64,000 bases of DNA from contig NZ_JBEBMX010000001.1 of assembly GCF_043196875.1 (NCBI RefSeq), positions 310,001 to 374,000 of the forward strand, in the 5' to 3' direction. Position 1 is the stretch's first letter; each line of letters opens with the position of its first letter. The notes below the pieces were generated by a model. That model worked only from the letters and a program-made list of their open reading frames with translations, was not told the origin of the DNA and did not search any database. Both the position numbers and the translations under genes were made by a program. Shown one piece after another: positions 56,629-64,000 of this stretch. The stretch is from Saccharospirillum sp043196875. Its GTDB lineage: Bacteria > Pseudomonadota > Gammaproteobacteria > Pseudomonadales > Natronospirillaceae.

Positions 56629-56638
56629 AATGGCGTGA

Positions 56639-56818
56639 TTAAAAGAAAAAGTATCGAATCGCCGTTGCTATCAACACCAAGGGCACCAAGATTCGCAACC
56701 ACTTGCTGTATTTCGCCATCTGTTCTTCGGACACTTCCGAGCCTCGCGCCGACGTTACTTTCAGTACGATAACGATGACGATAAACAGAACCAGTAAAAT
56801 GGTAACGATGGGTGGCAT
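56639..56818 (-). CDS. Small two-helix membrane protein downstream of trpC
   Basis: This 59-residue open frame encodes two hydrophobic helices, PPIVTILLVLFIVIVIVLKV near residues 2-21 and WLRILVPLVLIATAIRYFFF at the end, joined by a charged loop (ARGSEVSEEQMAKYSK). The start overlaps the trpC stop by one base (TGATG), and a GGAG lies 8 bases before the ATG, so translational coupling is likely. The stop lies just before the terminator at 56596-56628, which closes the trp operon. I recognise no family. Its place in the operon may be for convenience rather than for tryptophan synthesis. Confidence 0.7.
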   Translation of the reverse strand: MPPIVTILLVLFIVIVIVLKVTSARGSEVSEEQMAKYSKWLRILVPLVLIATAIRYFFF

Positions 56819-57621
56819 CAGGCAACTCCAAATAATTCGTTCAAACGGGCGCCGGGATCGTCGGCGCGCATAAAGGCTTCACCGACCAGAAAACCGTGAA
56901 TGCCGTGCGACTTCATCAACTGCACATCGGCGGCTTCGAGAATACCGCTTTCAGTGATCAGAGTACGGCCATCATCGACCAACTCTTTCAGCGTCAGCGT
57001 CGTATCCAGCGTTAAATTAAAGGTGTGCAGATCGCGGTTGTTGATACCGATCAGCGGTGTCGACAGAGTTAACGCCTGACGCATTTCCTCGGCATTGTGC
57101 ACTTCCACCAACACATCCATACCCAGCTCCAACGCCTGGTCGTGCAGGGCTTTTAATTGCGCCGGTTGCAAGGCGGCGACAATCAGCAAAACACAGTCGG
57201 CACCGATGGCACGCGCTTCGGTGATTTGATACGGATCGATCAGAAAATCCTTGCGGATCACCGGCAGTGAGCAGGCCGCGCGCGCGGCTTTTAAATAGTC
57301 TTCATGACCCTGGAAAAAATCGCGGTCGGTGAGTACCGACAAACAGGCCGCGCCGCCTTTTTCATAACTTTGCGCAATGGCCGCCGGGTCAAAATTTTCA
57401 CGCAAAACGCCTTTCGATGGCGAGGCTTTTTTCACCTCGGCAATCACCGCCGACTGACCGCGTTGCACACGCTCAGTCATTGCCCGGGCAAAGCCACGCG
57501 GCGCCGGTTGCTCATCAAAGCGTTGTTCCAGATCGCGGCTTGAGACCTGCGCCGAACGCTCGGCAATTTCTTCGGTTTTGCGCGCCAGAATCTTTTTTAA
57601 GATGGTTGGAGTGTCGTTCAT
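56818..57621 (-). CDS. trpC: Indole-3-glycerol phosphate synthase
   Basis: This 267-residue TIM-barrel enzyme closes the indole ring in tryptophan synthesis. It has PTILKKILARKTEEIAERSA at the start, VIAEVKKASPSKGVLRENFD (catalytic Lys), SVLTDRDFFQGHEDYL, VIRKDFLIDPYQITEARAIG, LIGINNRDLHTFN and ITESGI. It is a single-function form without the TrpF domain, as in Pseudomonas. It overlaps trpD by one base. Confidence 0.97.
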   Translation of the reverse strand: MNDTPTILKKILARKTEEIAERSAQVSSRDLEQRFDEQPAPRGFARAMTERVQRGQSAVIAEVKKASPSKGVLRENFDPAAIAQSYEKGGAACLSVLTDRDFFQGHEDYLKAARAACSLPVIRKDFLIDPYQITEARAIGADCVLLIVAALQPAQLKALHDQALELGMDVLVEVHNAEEMRQALTLSTPLIGINNRDLHTFNLTLDTTLTLKELVDDGRTLITESGILEAADVQLMKSHGIHGFLVGEAFMRADDPGARLNELFGVA

Positions 57622-58658
57622 CAGGCCCCTGCCAAAGCGTCCGTAAAGGCCGCCAGTTCTTTCATTTTCTCAAACGCCAAACCGGTGGAAATGGCATCCT
57701 GCGCCATCGACACACCGGCTTCCAGGCTTTGCGCAACACCGGCAATGTAGATGGCAGCGCCGGCATTAAAAGCGATTAAATCGGCAGCGCGGGCAGCGAC
57801 TTCATCGTCAGCACCGGTCAGCGCTTCGCGAATCAATTGATAACTTTGTTCGGCCGAGCTGACCGCCAGACCCGACAAACCCTGAGTCGCCAAACCAACA
57901 TCTTCCGGGCGCACGGTGTAGGTGGTCACGGTGCCGTCTTTCAACTCCGCCACTTCGGTAGCGCCGCCGATGCTGAACTCATCGAGACCATCGCGCGAGT
58001 GCACCACCAACACATGCTCACTGCCCAGACGATGCAGCACATTGGCCAGCGGCTCACACAGATTGGCGCTGAATACACCGATAACCTGACGCTTAACGCC
58101 CGCCGGATTGGTCAAAGGACCGATCAAATTGAAGATGGTGCGCATGCCCAATTCTTTGCGCGGGCCGATGGCGTGTTTCATCGCCGAGTGGTGCGCCGGG
58201 GCAAACATAAAGCCGACGCCGACTGAATCGATAGCGCGTGCAGTCTGCTCCGGTGTGAGGCTGATATTAATGCCCGCCGCTTCCAGCAAATCGGAACTGC
58301 CGGAACTGGACGAGACACCACGATTACCGTGTTTGGCGACTCGTACGCCGGCAGCGGCAGCAACAAAGGCGGCGGCCGTCGAGACATTAAACAGATCCTG
58401 GCCGTCACCGCCGGTGCCGCAGGTATCGATCAGATGATCACCATCGACCTCAACCTTGGCCGAGAGTTCGCGCATCACCATCGCCGCACCGGTGATCTCT
58501 TCGATGGTTTCACCCTTCATCCGCAAGCCCATCAGGAAGGCGCCGATCTGAGCATCGGTGCATTCGCCGGTCATGATCTGACGCATGACCGCCTGCATTT
58601 CATCCTGGCTGAAATGCCCGTGTTCCGAGATGCGTTTTAACGCGGCTTTGATGTCCAT
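57621..58658 (-). CDS. trpD: Anthranilate phosphoribosyltransferase
   Basis: This 345-residue enzyme transfers ribose phosphate from PRPP to anthranilate. The PRPP site is DTCGTGGDGQDLFNVSTAAA near residue 79. KHGNRGVSSSSGSSDLLEAA and HHSAMKHAIGPRKELGMRTI follow, then NLIGPLTNPAGVKRQVIGVF. The ATG at 58658 has an AGGAG site and gives the usual MDIKAAL start; an earlier ATG (58694) is not needed. It lies between trpG and trpC. Confidence 0.97.
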   Translation of the reverse strand: MDIKAALKRISEHGHFSQDEMQAVMRQIMTGECTDAQIGAFLMGLRMKGETIEEITGAAMVMRELSAKVEVDGDHLIDTCGTGGDGQDLFNVSTAAAFVAAAAGVRVAKHGNRGVSSSSGSSDLLEAAGINISLTPEQTARAIDSVGVGFMFAPAHHSAMKHAIGPRKELGMRTIFNLIGPLTNPAGVKRQVIGVFSANLCEPLANVLHRLGSEHVLVVHSRDGLDEFSIGGATEVAELKDGTVTTYTVRPEDVGLATQGLSGLAVSSAEQSYQLIREALTGADDEVAARAADLIAFNAGAAIYIAGVAQSLEAGVSMAQDAISTGLAFEKMKELAAFTDALAGA

Positions 58659-58722
58659 GACGACGGCTCCTGGCTGGCTCGAATCGATAACCACCGACTA
58701 TATCAGATCGCATCCGCCAGGT

Positions 58723-59322
58723 TCACTCCGAGGCGGATTTGGCTTCGATCTGGCGCAGAAAATTGGCCAGCAGATCATGCCCGGCCTGAGTCAGAATGGA
58801 TTCGGGATGAAACTGCACGCCTTCGATCGGCCACCGCCGATGGCGCAGTCCCATCAAAATAGCGCTATCGCCTTCATCGACCCAGGCGGTGGCTTCCAGT
58901 TCGGCCGGCAGGCTGGCGGCATCGACCACCAGAGAGTGATAACGCGTCACTGTTAAAGGCATCGGTAAGCCAGCAAAAACGCCGGCCTGCTGATGTCGAA
59001 CCGCTGAGGTTTTACCGTGCATGACCTTGGGCGCGTGCACCACCCGGGCACCATAGAGTTGAGCGATGCACTGGTGCCCCAGGCACACACCCAGAATCGG
59101 CAGACGGCCAGCGCAATGTTCAATGGCCGCCATTGAAATACCGGCGTCGCTGGGCGTTCCCGGCCCGGGAGAAATCATCAGCGCATCAGGTGCCAGCGCA
59201 TCGATGTCGTCCAGGGTAATGGCATCGCTTTGCCGCACCACCACCTGCGCACCCAGCTCCTGAAGGTAATGCACCAGGTTGTAGGTGAAGGAGTCGTGGT
59301 TATCGAGCATCAGGATGCGCAT
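58723..59322 (-). CDS. trpG: Anthranilate synthase glutamine amidotransferase subunit
   Basis: This 199-residue class I amidotransferase supplies ammonia from glutamine to TrpE. MRILMLDNHDSFTYNLVHYL starts it; ISPGPGTPSDAG, the nucleophile in LPILGVCLGHQCIAQLYGA (Cys near residue 78) and GVQFHPESILT (His-x-Glu) are present. Similar proteins (PabA) serve folate synthesis, and one protein often serves both. trpE is not in this window, as in the split layout of Pseudomonas. The start at 59322 is the normal family start. Confidence 0.95.
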   Translation of the reverse strand: MRILMLDNHDSFTYNLVHYLQELGAQVVVRQSDAITLDDIDALAPDALMISPGPGTPSDAGISMAAIEHCAGRLPILGVCLGHQCIAQLYGARVVHAPKVMHGKTSAVRHQQAGVFAGLPMPLTVTRYHSLVVDAASLPAELEATAWVDEGDSAILMGLRHRRWPIEGVQFHPESILTQAGHDLLANFLRQIEAKSASE

Positions 59323-59370
59323 AAAAACAGTCGGGCTGGGGCAAACGGCTGGCGAGTTTAGCACTGGCAC

Positions 59371-59405
59371 AAAGACTGCTAAAGACTGTCTTAGACTGGT
59401 ATAGA
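59371..59405 (+). promoter_or_regulatory. Three 10-base phased repeats and -10 box before the hybrid kinase gene
   Basis: AAAGACTGCT, AAAGACTGTC and TTAGACTGGT stand head-to-tail in 10-base steps at 59371-59400, then TATAGA (59400-59405) reads as a -10 box. Repeats of one helical turn suit a regulator binding one face of the DNA. The same space serves divergent trpG. Confidence 0.55.
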
Positions 59406-59521
59406 GGCTGTTAGCAACGATTGCCTACGCCTTGCCAGGCAAAGGCTTGCACGCCGACCCACCAATAACGCACCAAAAAAGGGCAAGGAGCGCCCCCTAA
59501 CAACGCTAACGAGCCGATGGC

Positions 59522-62500
59522 ATGACCGCCTCCCAGAAGATCTTCAAGGTACGCCGGCACTACAACAAATGGGTCGCCAACCAGACGCTGGAAGACTACG
59601 CCCTGCGTTTTACCGCCCACAAAGGCCGGCGCATGAGCATCGACCGCGTCGGTCACACCGCCCTCGGCGCCACCGCCTTTTTGGCCCTGGAAGGCATCGC
59701 CGCTGCGGTGACCCTGAGTTACGGTTTTATCAACACCGTCGCCGCCATGCTGGTGGTCTGTGCGCTGTTCTTTATCACCGGTTTTCCGATCACCTACTAT
59801 TCCGCCAAGCACGGCCTGGATATCGATCTGCTGACTCGCGGTGCCGGCTTCGGTTACCTGGGTTCAACCATCACTTCGCTGATCTACGCCTCCTTCACCT
59901 TTATTTTCTTCGCCATCGAAGCTGCCATTCTGGCGTCGGCACTCAAAGCCTTGCTCGGCATTCCTTTGGCGATTGGCTATTTGCTCTGCGCGGTGGCGGT
60001 AATCCCCATCGTCACCCACGGCATTCGTGCCATCAGTAAATTTCAGGCCGGCTCGCAATGGATCTGGCTGGCGTTGCAATGCGCGGCGCTGGCGGTGGTT
60101 ATCGTGCACGACTTTCATTCGATACCCGACTGGACTCAGTTCGCGCCGGCCGATTTACCGGCGGCAGGCGAGTTCAATATCCTGCTGTTCGGCGCCGCCG
60201 CTTCGGTATTTTTTGCGCTGGTCGCACAGATTGGCGAACAGGTCGATTACCTGCGCTTTCTGCCGGAAAAAACCACCGCCAATCGCAAACGCTGGTGGTT
60301 CTGGTTGATCCTCGCCGGTCCCGGCTGGGTGTTCTTCGGCGTCATTAAAATGCTGCTCGGCTCCTTCCTGGCGTTTCTTGCCATTCGTCAGGGCATACCG
60401 GCAGAAACCGCATCCGACCCGACGCATATGTATCAGACGGTGTTTTTCTATCTGACTCAATCCGATGCCATGGCGCTGATTCTGGCCGCGCTGATGGTCA
60501 TCCTCTGTCAGATGAAAATTAACGTCACCAACGCTTACGCCGGTTCCATCGCCTGGTCGAATTTTTTCTCACGGTTAACGCACAGCCATCCCGGCCGGGT
60601 GGTCTGGTTGGTGTTCAACGTGACCATCGCATTGATTCTGATGGAACTGGGTATTTACCAATCGCTGGAAGCCATTCTCGGCGTCTTCGCCATCGTCGCG
60701 GTCAGTTGGTTGTGTTCACTGTCGGCCGATTTGCTGATCAACAAACCGCTCGGTTTAAGCCCGGCGCATGTCGAGTTCAAGCGCGCCCATCTGTACGACA
60801 TCAATCCGGTCGGCACCGGCTCGATGTTGATTGCCACCGCTCTCGGCATGCTGGCCTATTTAGGTTTGTTCGGTGAGGTCGCAGCAACGCTGGCGCACTT
60901 TATCAGTCTGGCGACCTGTTTCGTTTGTGTGCCCGCCATCGCGTGGCTGACCAAAGGTCGTTATTACCTGGCGCGACAATCACCGGAACTGATTCCGCTG
61001 GCGCGGCATAAAACGACGGCGACGCATCAGACTTTAACCTGCGGCATTTGCGAGAACGATTTCGAAGTCGAAGACATGAGTTATTGTTCGGCTTACCAGC
61101 AACCGATCTGTTCGTTGTGCTGTTCGCTCGACGTGCGTTGTCTCGACAGCTGCAAGCCCCAAGCACGTTTGTCGCAACAATTAATCGATTCACTGCGCGT
61201 CTTACTGCCGGTCAAAGCGGTACGTTGGGTGAACTCACGCCTGGGTCGGTTTGTCGCCATTCTGCTGATTATCAATTTATTAACCGCTGCGCTATTGGCA
61301 CTGATTAATCGCCGCATGTCACCCACCACGCCTGGTGAAATTGCGCTGCTTGATCAAACCATGGGCACTTTGTTTTTCACCTTGCTGATTGTCTCCGGTG
61401 TCATCGCCTGGTTGTTTTTATTAGCCCACGAAAGTCGCGTCGTGGCACAAAAAGAATCCAATCGGCAGACGCAAAAACTGACCCGGGAAATTGAAGCGCA
61501 CCAACGCACAGATTTAGAGTTGCAACGCGCCAAAGAACTGGCCGAACGCGCCAACGCCGCCAAAAGCCGATACCTGACCGGCCTCAGTCATGAGTTGCGC
61601 ACGCCGCTGCAATCCATCCTCGGTTATGCCCAGTTGCTGGCCGATCGCAACGACACACCGACCAGTCATCAACACGGTCTGGCGACGATCCGGCGCAGCG
61701 GTCAGTACCTGACGGACTTGATCGAAGGCTTGCTCGATGTATCAAAAATTGAAGCCGGCCGACTCGATCTATACCGCAACCGAGTGCAGTTACCGGAGCT
61801 GATTGATCAGTTGGAAACCATGTTCGCCATGCAGGCCGACGCCAAAGGCATCGAATTTTTTTGCATCCGTCATGACCCCCTGCCGAAAACGGTTATCACC
61901 GACGAAAAACGCTTGCGGCAGATTTTGATCAACCTCTTATCCAACGCCGTTAAATACACTCAGTCGGGTTCGGTTACTGTGGATATTCACTACCGCAATC
62001 AGGTCGCCGATTTCTCCATTACCGACACCGGCGCCGGCATTCCCGATACCGCCCTGGAACGCATTTTCGATCCGTTCGAGCGGGTCCGAAATGCCGACAC
62101 GCCGAACCTGCCCGGCACTGGTTTGGGGCTCACCATCGTTAAACTGCTCACCGAAATTATGGGTGGTAATTTAAACGTAGAAAGCGAGCTGGGTACCGGC
62201 AGCCGCTTTAATGTCAGCCTGATGCTGCCCTGGGTCACCAGCGAAGCCGACAGCACCAATCAACCACGCCGCATCGTCGGTTACGAAGGCTTGCAACGTA
62301 CGTTGTGTGTGGTCGATGACGATCCGGTACTGCGCGGTTTGCTCGCTGACTTGTTAATACCGCTGGGCTTCACCACCCTGGAAGCACACGACGCCGAAAG
62401 CTGTCTGACCATGCTCGACAAAGTCAGCCCCGATTTGTTTTTGCTCGATGTCTCCATGCCGGGCATGAACGGACTGGAACTGGCACGAGCGCTGCGCGAA

Positions 62501-62926
62501 CGCGACATCGAAGCGCCCATCGTTATGCTCTCGGCCGATGCACAGGAACACCAGCGCGACCCGAGCTATCAAAACGCTTACGACGACTATCTGGTCAAGC
62601 CGGTCAGCAATCAGCGACTGCTCGACAAGATCGCCTTGCACCTGAAACTCGACTGGACCTACCAGCAGGATGACGACCCGGTACAGCAATACCAGCCTGA
62701 CCCGACACCGACGTTAACCAAACCGATGCCATTACCCGACCATCCACTGCTACGGGAATTAAAAGCCTACGCCGAAATCGGTCATCGGCGAGGCGTCTTG
62801 ACCACCCTGGAACGATTGGCCGAAGCAACGTTAATTCCAACCGAAGCGCAACAACAGTTCGAAACGCTGGCCGGACGGCTGCAATTCGATAAGCTGGCGC
62901 AACACCTGGAGTTCGAACCGAAATGA
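59522..62926 (+). CDS. Hybrid histidine kinase with NCS1-type permease-like N-terminus and Cys cluster
   Basis: This 1134-residue inner-membrane protein joins a region like nucleobase (NCS1/cytosine) permeases (1 to about 480, some twelve helices), a Cys-rich segment (about 507-545: CGICENDF, SYCSAYQQPICSLCCSLDVRCLDSC), two more helices (575-640), a coiled coil, a kinase core and a receiver. The kinase has the phospho-acceptor SHELRTPLQS near residue 690, NLLSNAVKY near 805, DTGAGIP near 838 and GTGLGLTIV near 868. The receiver Asp is in FLLDVSMPG near 973. A helical tail follows. The fused permease may sense a nucleobase-like solute or move it. A LuxR-type response regulator gene overlaps its end by 4 bases. 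The ribosome site is weak, but an in-frame stop 15 bases upstream fixes the start. Confidence 0.9.
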   Translation: MTASQKIFKVRRHYNKWVANQTLEDYALRFTAHKGRRMSIDRVGHTALGATAFLALEGIAAAVTLSYGFINTVAAMLVVCALFFITGFPITYYSAKHGLDIDLLTRGAGFGYLGSTITSLIYASFTFIFFAIEAAILASALKALLGIPLAIGYLLCAVAVIPIVTHGIRAISKFQAGSQWIWLALQCAALAVVIVHDFHSIPDWTQFAPADLPAAGEFNILLFGAAASVFFALVAQIGEQVDYLRFLPEKTTANRKRWWFWLILAGPGWVFFGVIKMLLGSFLAFLAIRQGIPAETASDPTHMYQTVFFYLTQSDAMALILAALMVILCQMKINVTNAYAGSIAWSNFFSRLTHSHPGRVVWLVFNVTIALILMELGIYQSLEAILGVFAIVAVSWLCSLSADLLINKPLGLSPAHVEFKRAHLYDINPVGTGSMLIATALGMLAYLGLFGEVAATLAHFISLATCFVCVPAIAWLTKGRYYLARQSPELIPLARHKTTATHQTLTCGICENDFEVEDMSYCSAYQQPICSLCCSLDVRCLDSCKPQARLSQQLIDSLRVLLPVKAVRWVNSRLGRFVAILLIINLLTAALLALINRRMSPTTPGEIALLDQTMGTLFFTLLIVSGVIAWLFLLAHESRVVAQKESNRQTQKLTREIEAHQRTDLELQRAKELAERANAAKSRYLTGLSHELRTPLQSILGYAQLLADRNDTPTSHQHGLATIRRSGQYLTDLIEGLLDVSKIEAGRLDLYRNRVQLPELIDQLETMFAMQADAKGIEFFCIRHDPLPKTVITDEKRLRQILINLLSNAVKYTQSGSVTVDIHYRNQVADFSITDTGAGIPDTALERIFDPFERVRNADTPNLPGTGLGLTIVKLLTEIMGGNLNVESELGTGSRFNVSLMLPWVTSEADSTNQPRRIVGYEGLQRTLCVVDDDPVLRGLLADLLIPLGFTTLEAHDAESCLTMLDKVSPDLFLLDVSMPGMNGLELARALRERDIEAPIVMLSADAQEHQRDPSYQNAYDDYLVKPVSNQRLLDKIALHLKLDWTYQQDDDPVQQYQPDPTPTLTKPMPLPDHPLLRELKAYAEIGHRRGVLTTLERLAEATLIPTEAQQQFETLAGRLQFDKLAQHLEFEPK

Positions 62927-63831
62927 CCGATCGCAACGACATAGTGTTAGTCGTGGACGACTCACCCGATGCGCTCGGGCTGATTCACGACGCTCTGGAG
63001 AATGCTGGCCTGGAAGTGCTGCTGGCACTGGAAGGCAAACAGGCGCTGAGCATCGCCAAACGGATCCGCCCGGACATTATTTTAATGGATGCGCTGATGC
63101 CCAACATGGATGGTTTCACCGCCTGCGAAGCGCTCAAGGCCGACCCGGCGCTGGCTTCTATTCCGGTCATTTTTATGACCGGCCTGACCGACACCGACGA
63201 CATCGTTCGCGGACTGGAAAGCGGTGGCGTCGACTACCTGACCAAGCCAATCAACCCTAATGAATTACTGGCGCGGATGCGCGTCCATCTCAACAACGCC
63301 CGCCTGACCAACAGCGCCCAAACCGCGCTCGACCGCACCGGCCAGAACTTACTGACCGCCGGCAAAGACGGCCAGATTCGGTGGGCGACACCCCAGACTC
63401 ACGCGCTCTTTGCGCGCGCCGGCGCTGACGAAGACTGGCTCAGCGATGAACTGGCGCCGCGCCTGAGCGACTGGCTCAACCGCCAGCCCGAACCCGGTCA
63501 CAGCCTGTTACTGGAACACCCGGATTATCCATTGTCGTTGCGCTTTGTCGCTCGCCCGGCAGAAGACGAAGCACTGTTACGTCTGATCGACGGCGAACGA
63601 GCATCCGGTGCCGAAGTGTTAAAAGCCGAGCTGCCCTTAACCGATCGTGAAGCGGAGGTGTTGTACTGGGTTGCCAACGGCAAAACCAATCGTGAAGTAG
63701 CGCAGATTCTGGAACTGAGTCCGCGCACGGTGAACAAACATCTGGAACAGGTGTTTACCAAACTCGGGGTCGATAATCGCACCGCGGCGGCGGGAATGGC
63801 GTTGAAGAAGCTGGCGGTGGCGGAAGCCTGA
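62923..63831 (+). CDS. LuxR-family response regulator
   Basis: This 302-residue regulator has a receiver (VLVVDDSPDALGLIHDAL, acceptor in IILMDALMPNMDG near residue 52, VDYLTKPINP), a linker of about 110 residues, and a C-terminal LuxR helix-turn-helix (LTDREAEVLYWVANGKTNRE then VAQILELSPRTVNKHLEQVF). It overlaps the hybrid kinase gene by 4 bases and is its probable partner. The linker shows no domain I recognise, although its RWATPQTHALFARAG piece recalls PAS-like folds. The phased repeats upstream of the operon are a possible binding site. Confidence 0.93.
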   Translation: MTDRNDIVLVVDDSPDALGLIHDALENAGLEVLLALEGKQALSIAKRIRPDIILMDALMPNMDGFTACEALKADPALASIPVIFMTGLTDTDDIVRGLESGGVDYLTKPINPNELLARMRVHLNNARLTNSAQTALDRTGQNLLTAGKDGQIRWATPQTHALFARAGADEDWLSDELAPRLSDWLNRQPEPGHSLLLEHPDYPLSLRFVARPAEDEALLRLIDGERASGAEVLKAELPLTDREAEVLYWVANGKTNREVAQILELSPRTVNKHLEQVFTKLGVDNRTAAAGMALKKLAVAEA

Positions 63832-63837
63832 AGCGCG

Positions 63838-64000
63838 TCAATAACGATCAATAAAGTCAGCCAACATGGACTGGCTGACTTGCTGATAAATCTCATGAAT
63901 TTGGTGCACCTCATGATCCGTATCGGTCGCTGAAAAACGTTCGTTAAGCGCAGCCGAAAAATCGTCATCCAGATAATCGGCGATGTGTGCACGCTCAGCA
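63838..64000 (-). CDS. C-terminal fragment of an unrecognised protein
   Basis: A minus-strand frame runs from the right edge of the window to a stop at 63838 and gives the last 53 residues, ending SQSMLADFIDRY. The fragment is acidic and helical (AHIADYLDDDFSAALNERF, HEVHQIHEIYQQVSQ). I recognise no family. It converges on the response regulator gene with only 6 bases between, which argues for a real gene end rather than a chance frame. Confidence 0.55.
   Translation of the reverse strand, partial: AERAHIADYLDDDFSAALNERFSATDTDHEVHQIHEIYQQVSQSMLADFIDRY
63854..63881 (+). terminator. Hairpin inside the 3' end of the convergent gene
   Basis: AAGTCAGCCA and TGGCTGACTT form a perfect 10-bp stem with an 8-base loop, 23 bases after the response regulator stop. 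It is within the coding end of the opposing partial gene. There is no clear T-run after it, so it could be a weak terminator or only a chance pairing. Confidence 0.4.

Noticed and set aside
63525..63992. 155-codon minus-strand frame across the response regulator end
   Set aside because: It covers the conserved HTH codons of the regulator in antisense; another frame (ending at 63838) is the credible gene end.

Overview
The window reads as chromosomal DNA of a free-living, probably marine or saline gammaproteobacterium with a fairly high GC content. Several gene orders match those known in Pseudomonas and its relatives: pilGHIJ-chpA-chpC next to gshB-tonB-ruvX, polA beside thrB, oxyR-recG-HDOD gene, and trpGDC. 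The mixture with orphan modules would suit an oceanospirillal lineage such as the Saccharospirillaceae, but that placement is inference. No rRNA, tRNA, CRISPR array, prophage or insertion sequence was seen.

Region 1 (1-13.6 kb) holds the end of a probable class I adenylate cyclase. Next comes a minus-strand Pil-Chp chemosensory operon for type IV pili (pilG, pilH, pilI, pilJ, chpA, chpC), with no methyltransferase or methylesterase gene. A divergent gshB-tonB-ruvX operon follows. Region 2 (13.6-19.8 kb) has two tandem copies of an unusual hairpin repeat, a FAN1-like nuclease with an XPD/DinG-like helicase, and a REC-CheC-GGDEF signalling operon. Region 3 (19.8-25.6 kb) is a thiamine operon, thiC-thiDE-thiS-thiG-thiH, led by a TPP riboswitch. 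Region 4 (25.6-33.1 kb) is a winged-helix regulator with a palindromic operator, a TRAP transporter and a 1205-residue 5-oxoprolinase/hydantoinase-type enzyme, probably one uptake-and-hydrolysis unit.

Region 5 (33.1-37.7 kb) has a third copy of the hairpin repeat, two LysE-type exporters around a LysR regulator, a ZIP metal transporter behind a possible FNR/Anr box, and a nucleotidyltransferase plus winged-helix pair that resembles a toxin-antitoxin or AbiE-like module under a perfect palindrome. Region 6 (37.7-51.2 kb) has polA (whose proofreading site appears lost), thrB, ppnN, a 7TM diguanylate cyclase, two metabolic genes on the minus strand, and oxyR-recG-HDOD. Region 7 (51.2-64 kb) has pepD, an orphan PvdE-like ABC exporter, deaD, a trpG-trpD-trpC operon ending in a 59-residue membrane protein, and a permease-like hybrid histidine kinase with a LuxR-type response regulator.

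The most unusual observations are these. (1) A dispersed element with conserved GGA-loop hairpins, very like CsrA/RsmA binding sites, is enclosed by copy-specific but self-complementary arms and always lies in the sense orientation. (2) The nucleotidyltransferase/winged-helix pair looks autoregulated. (3) A NCS1-permease/cysteine-cluster/hybrid-kinase protein sits behind three helically phased 10-bp repeats. (4) DNA polymerase I lacks the exonuclease acidic pair. (5) The ChpA kinase has a phosphotransfer domain carrying Tyr instead of His.
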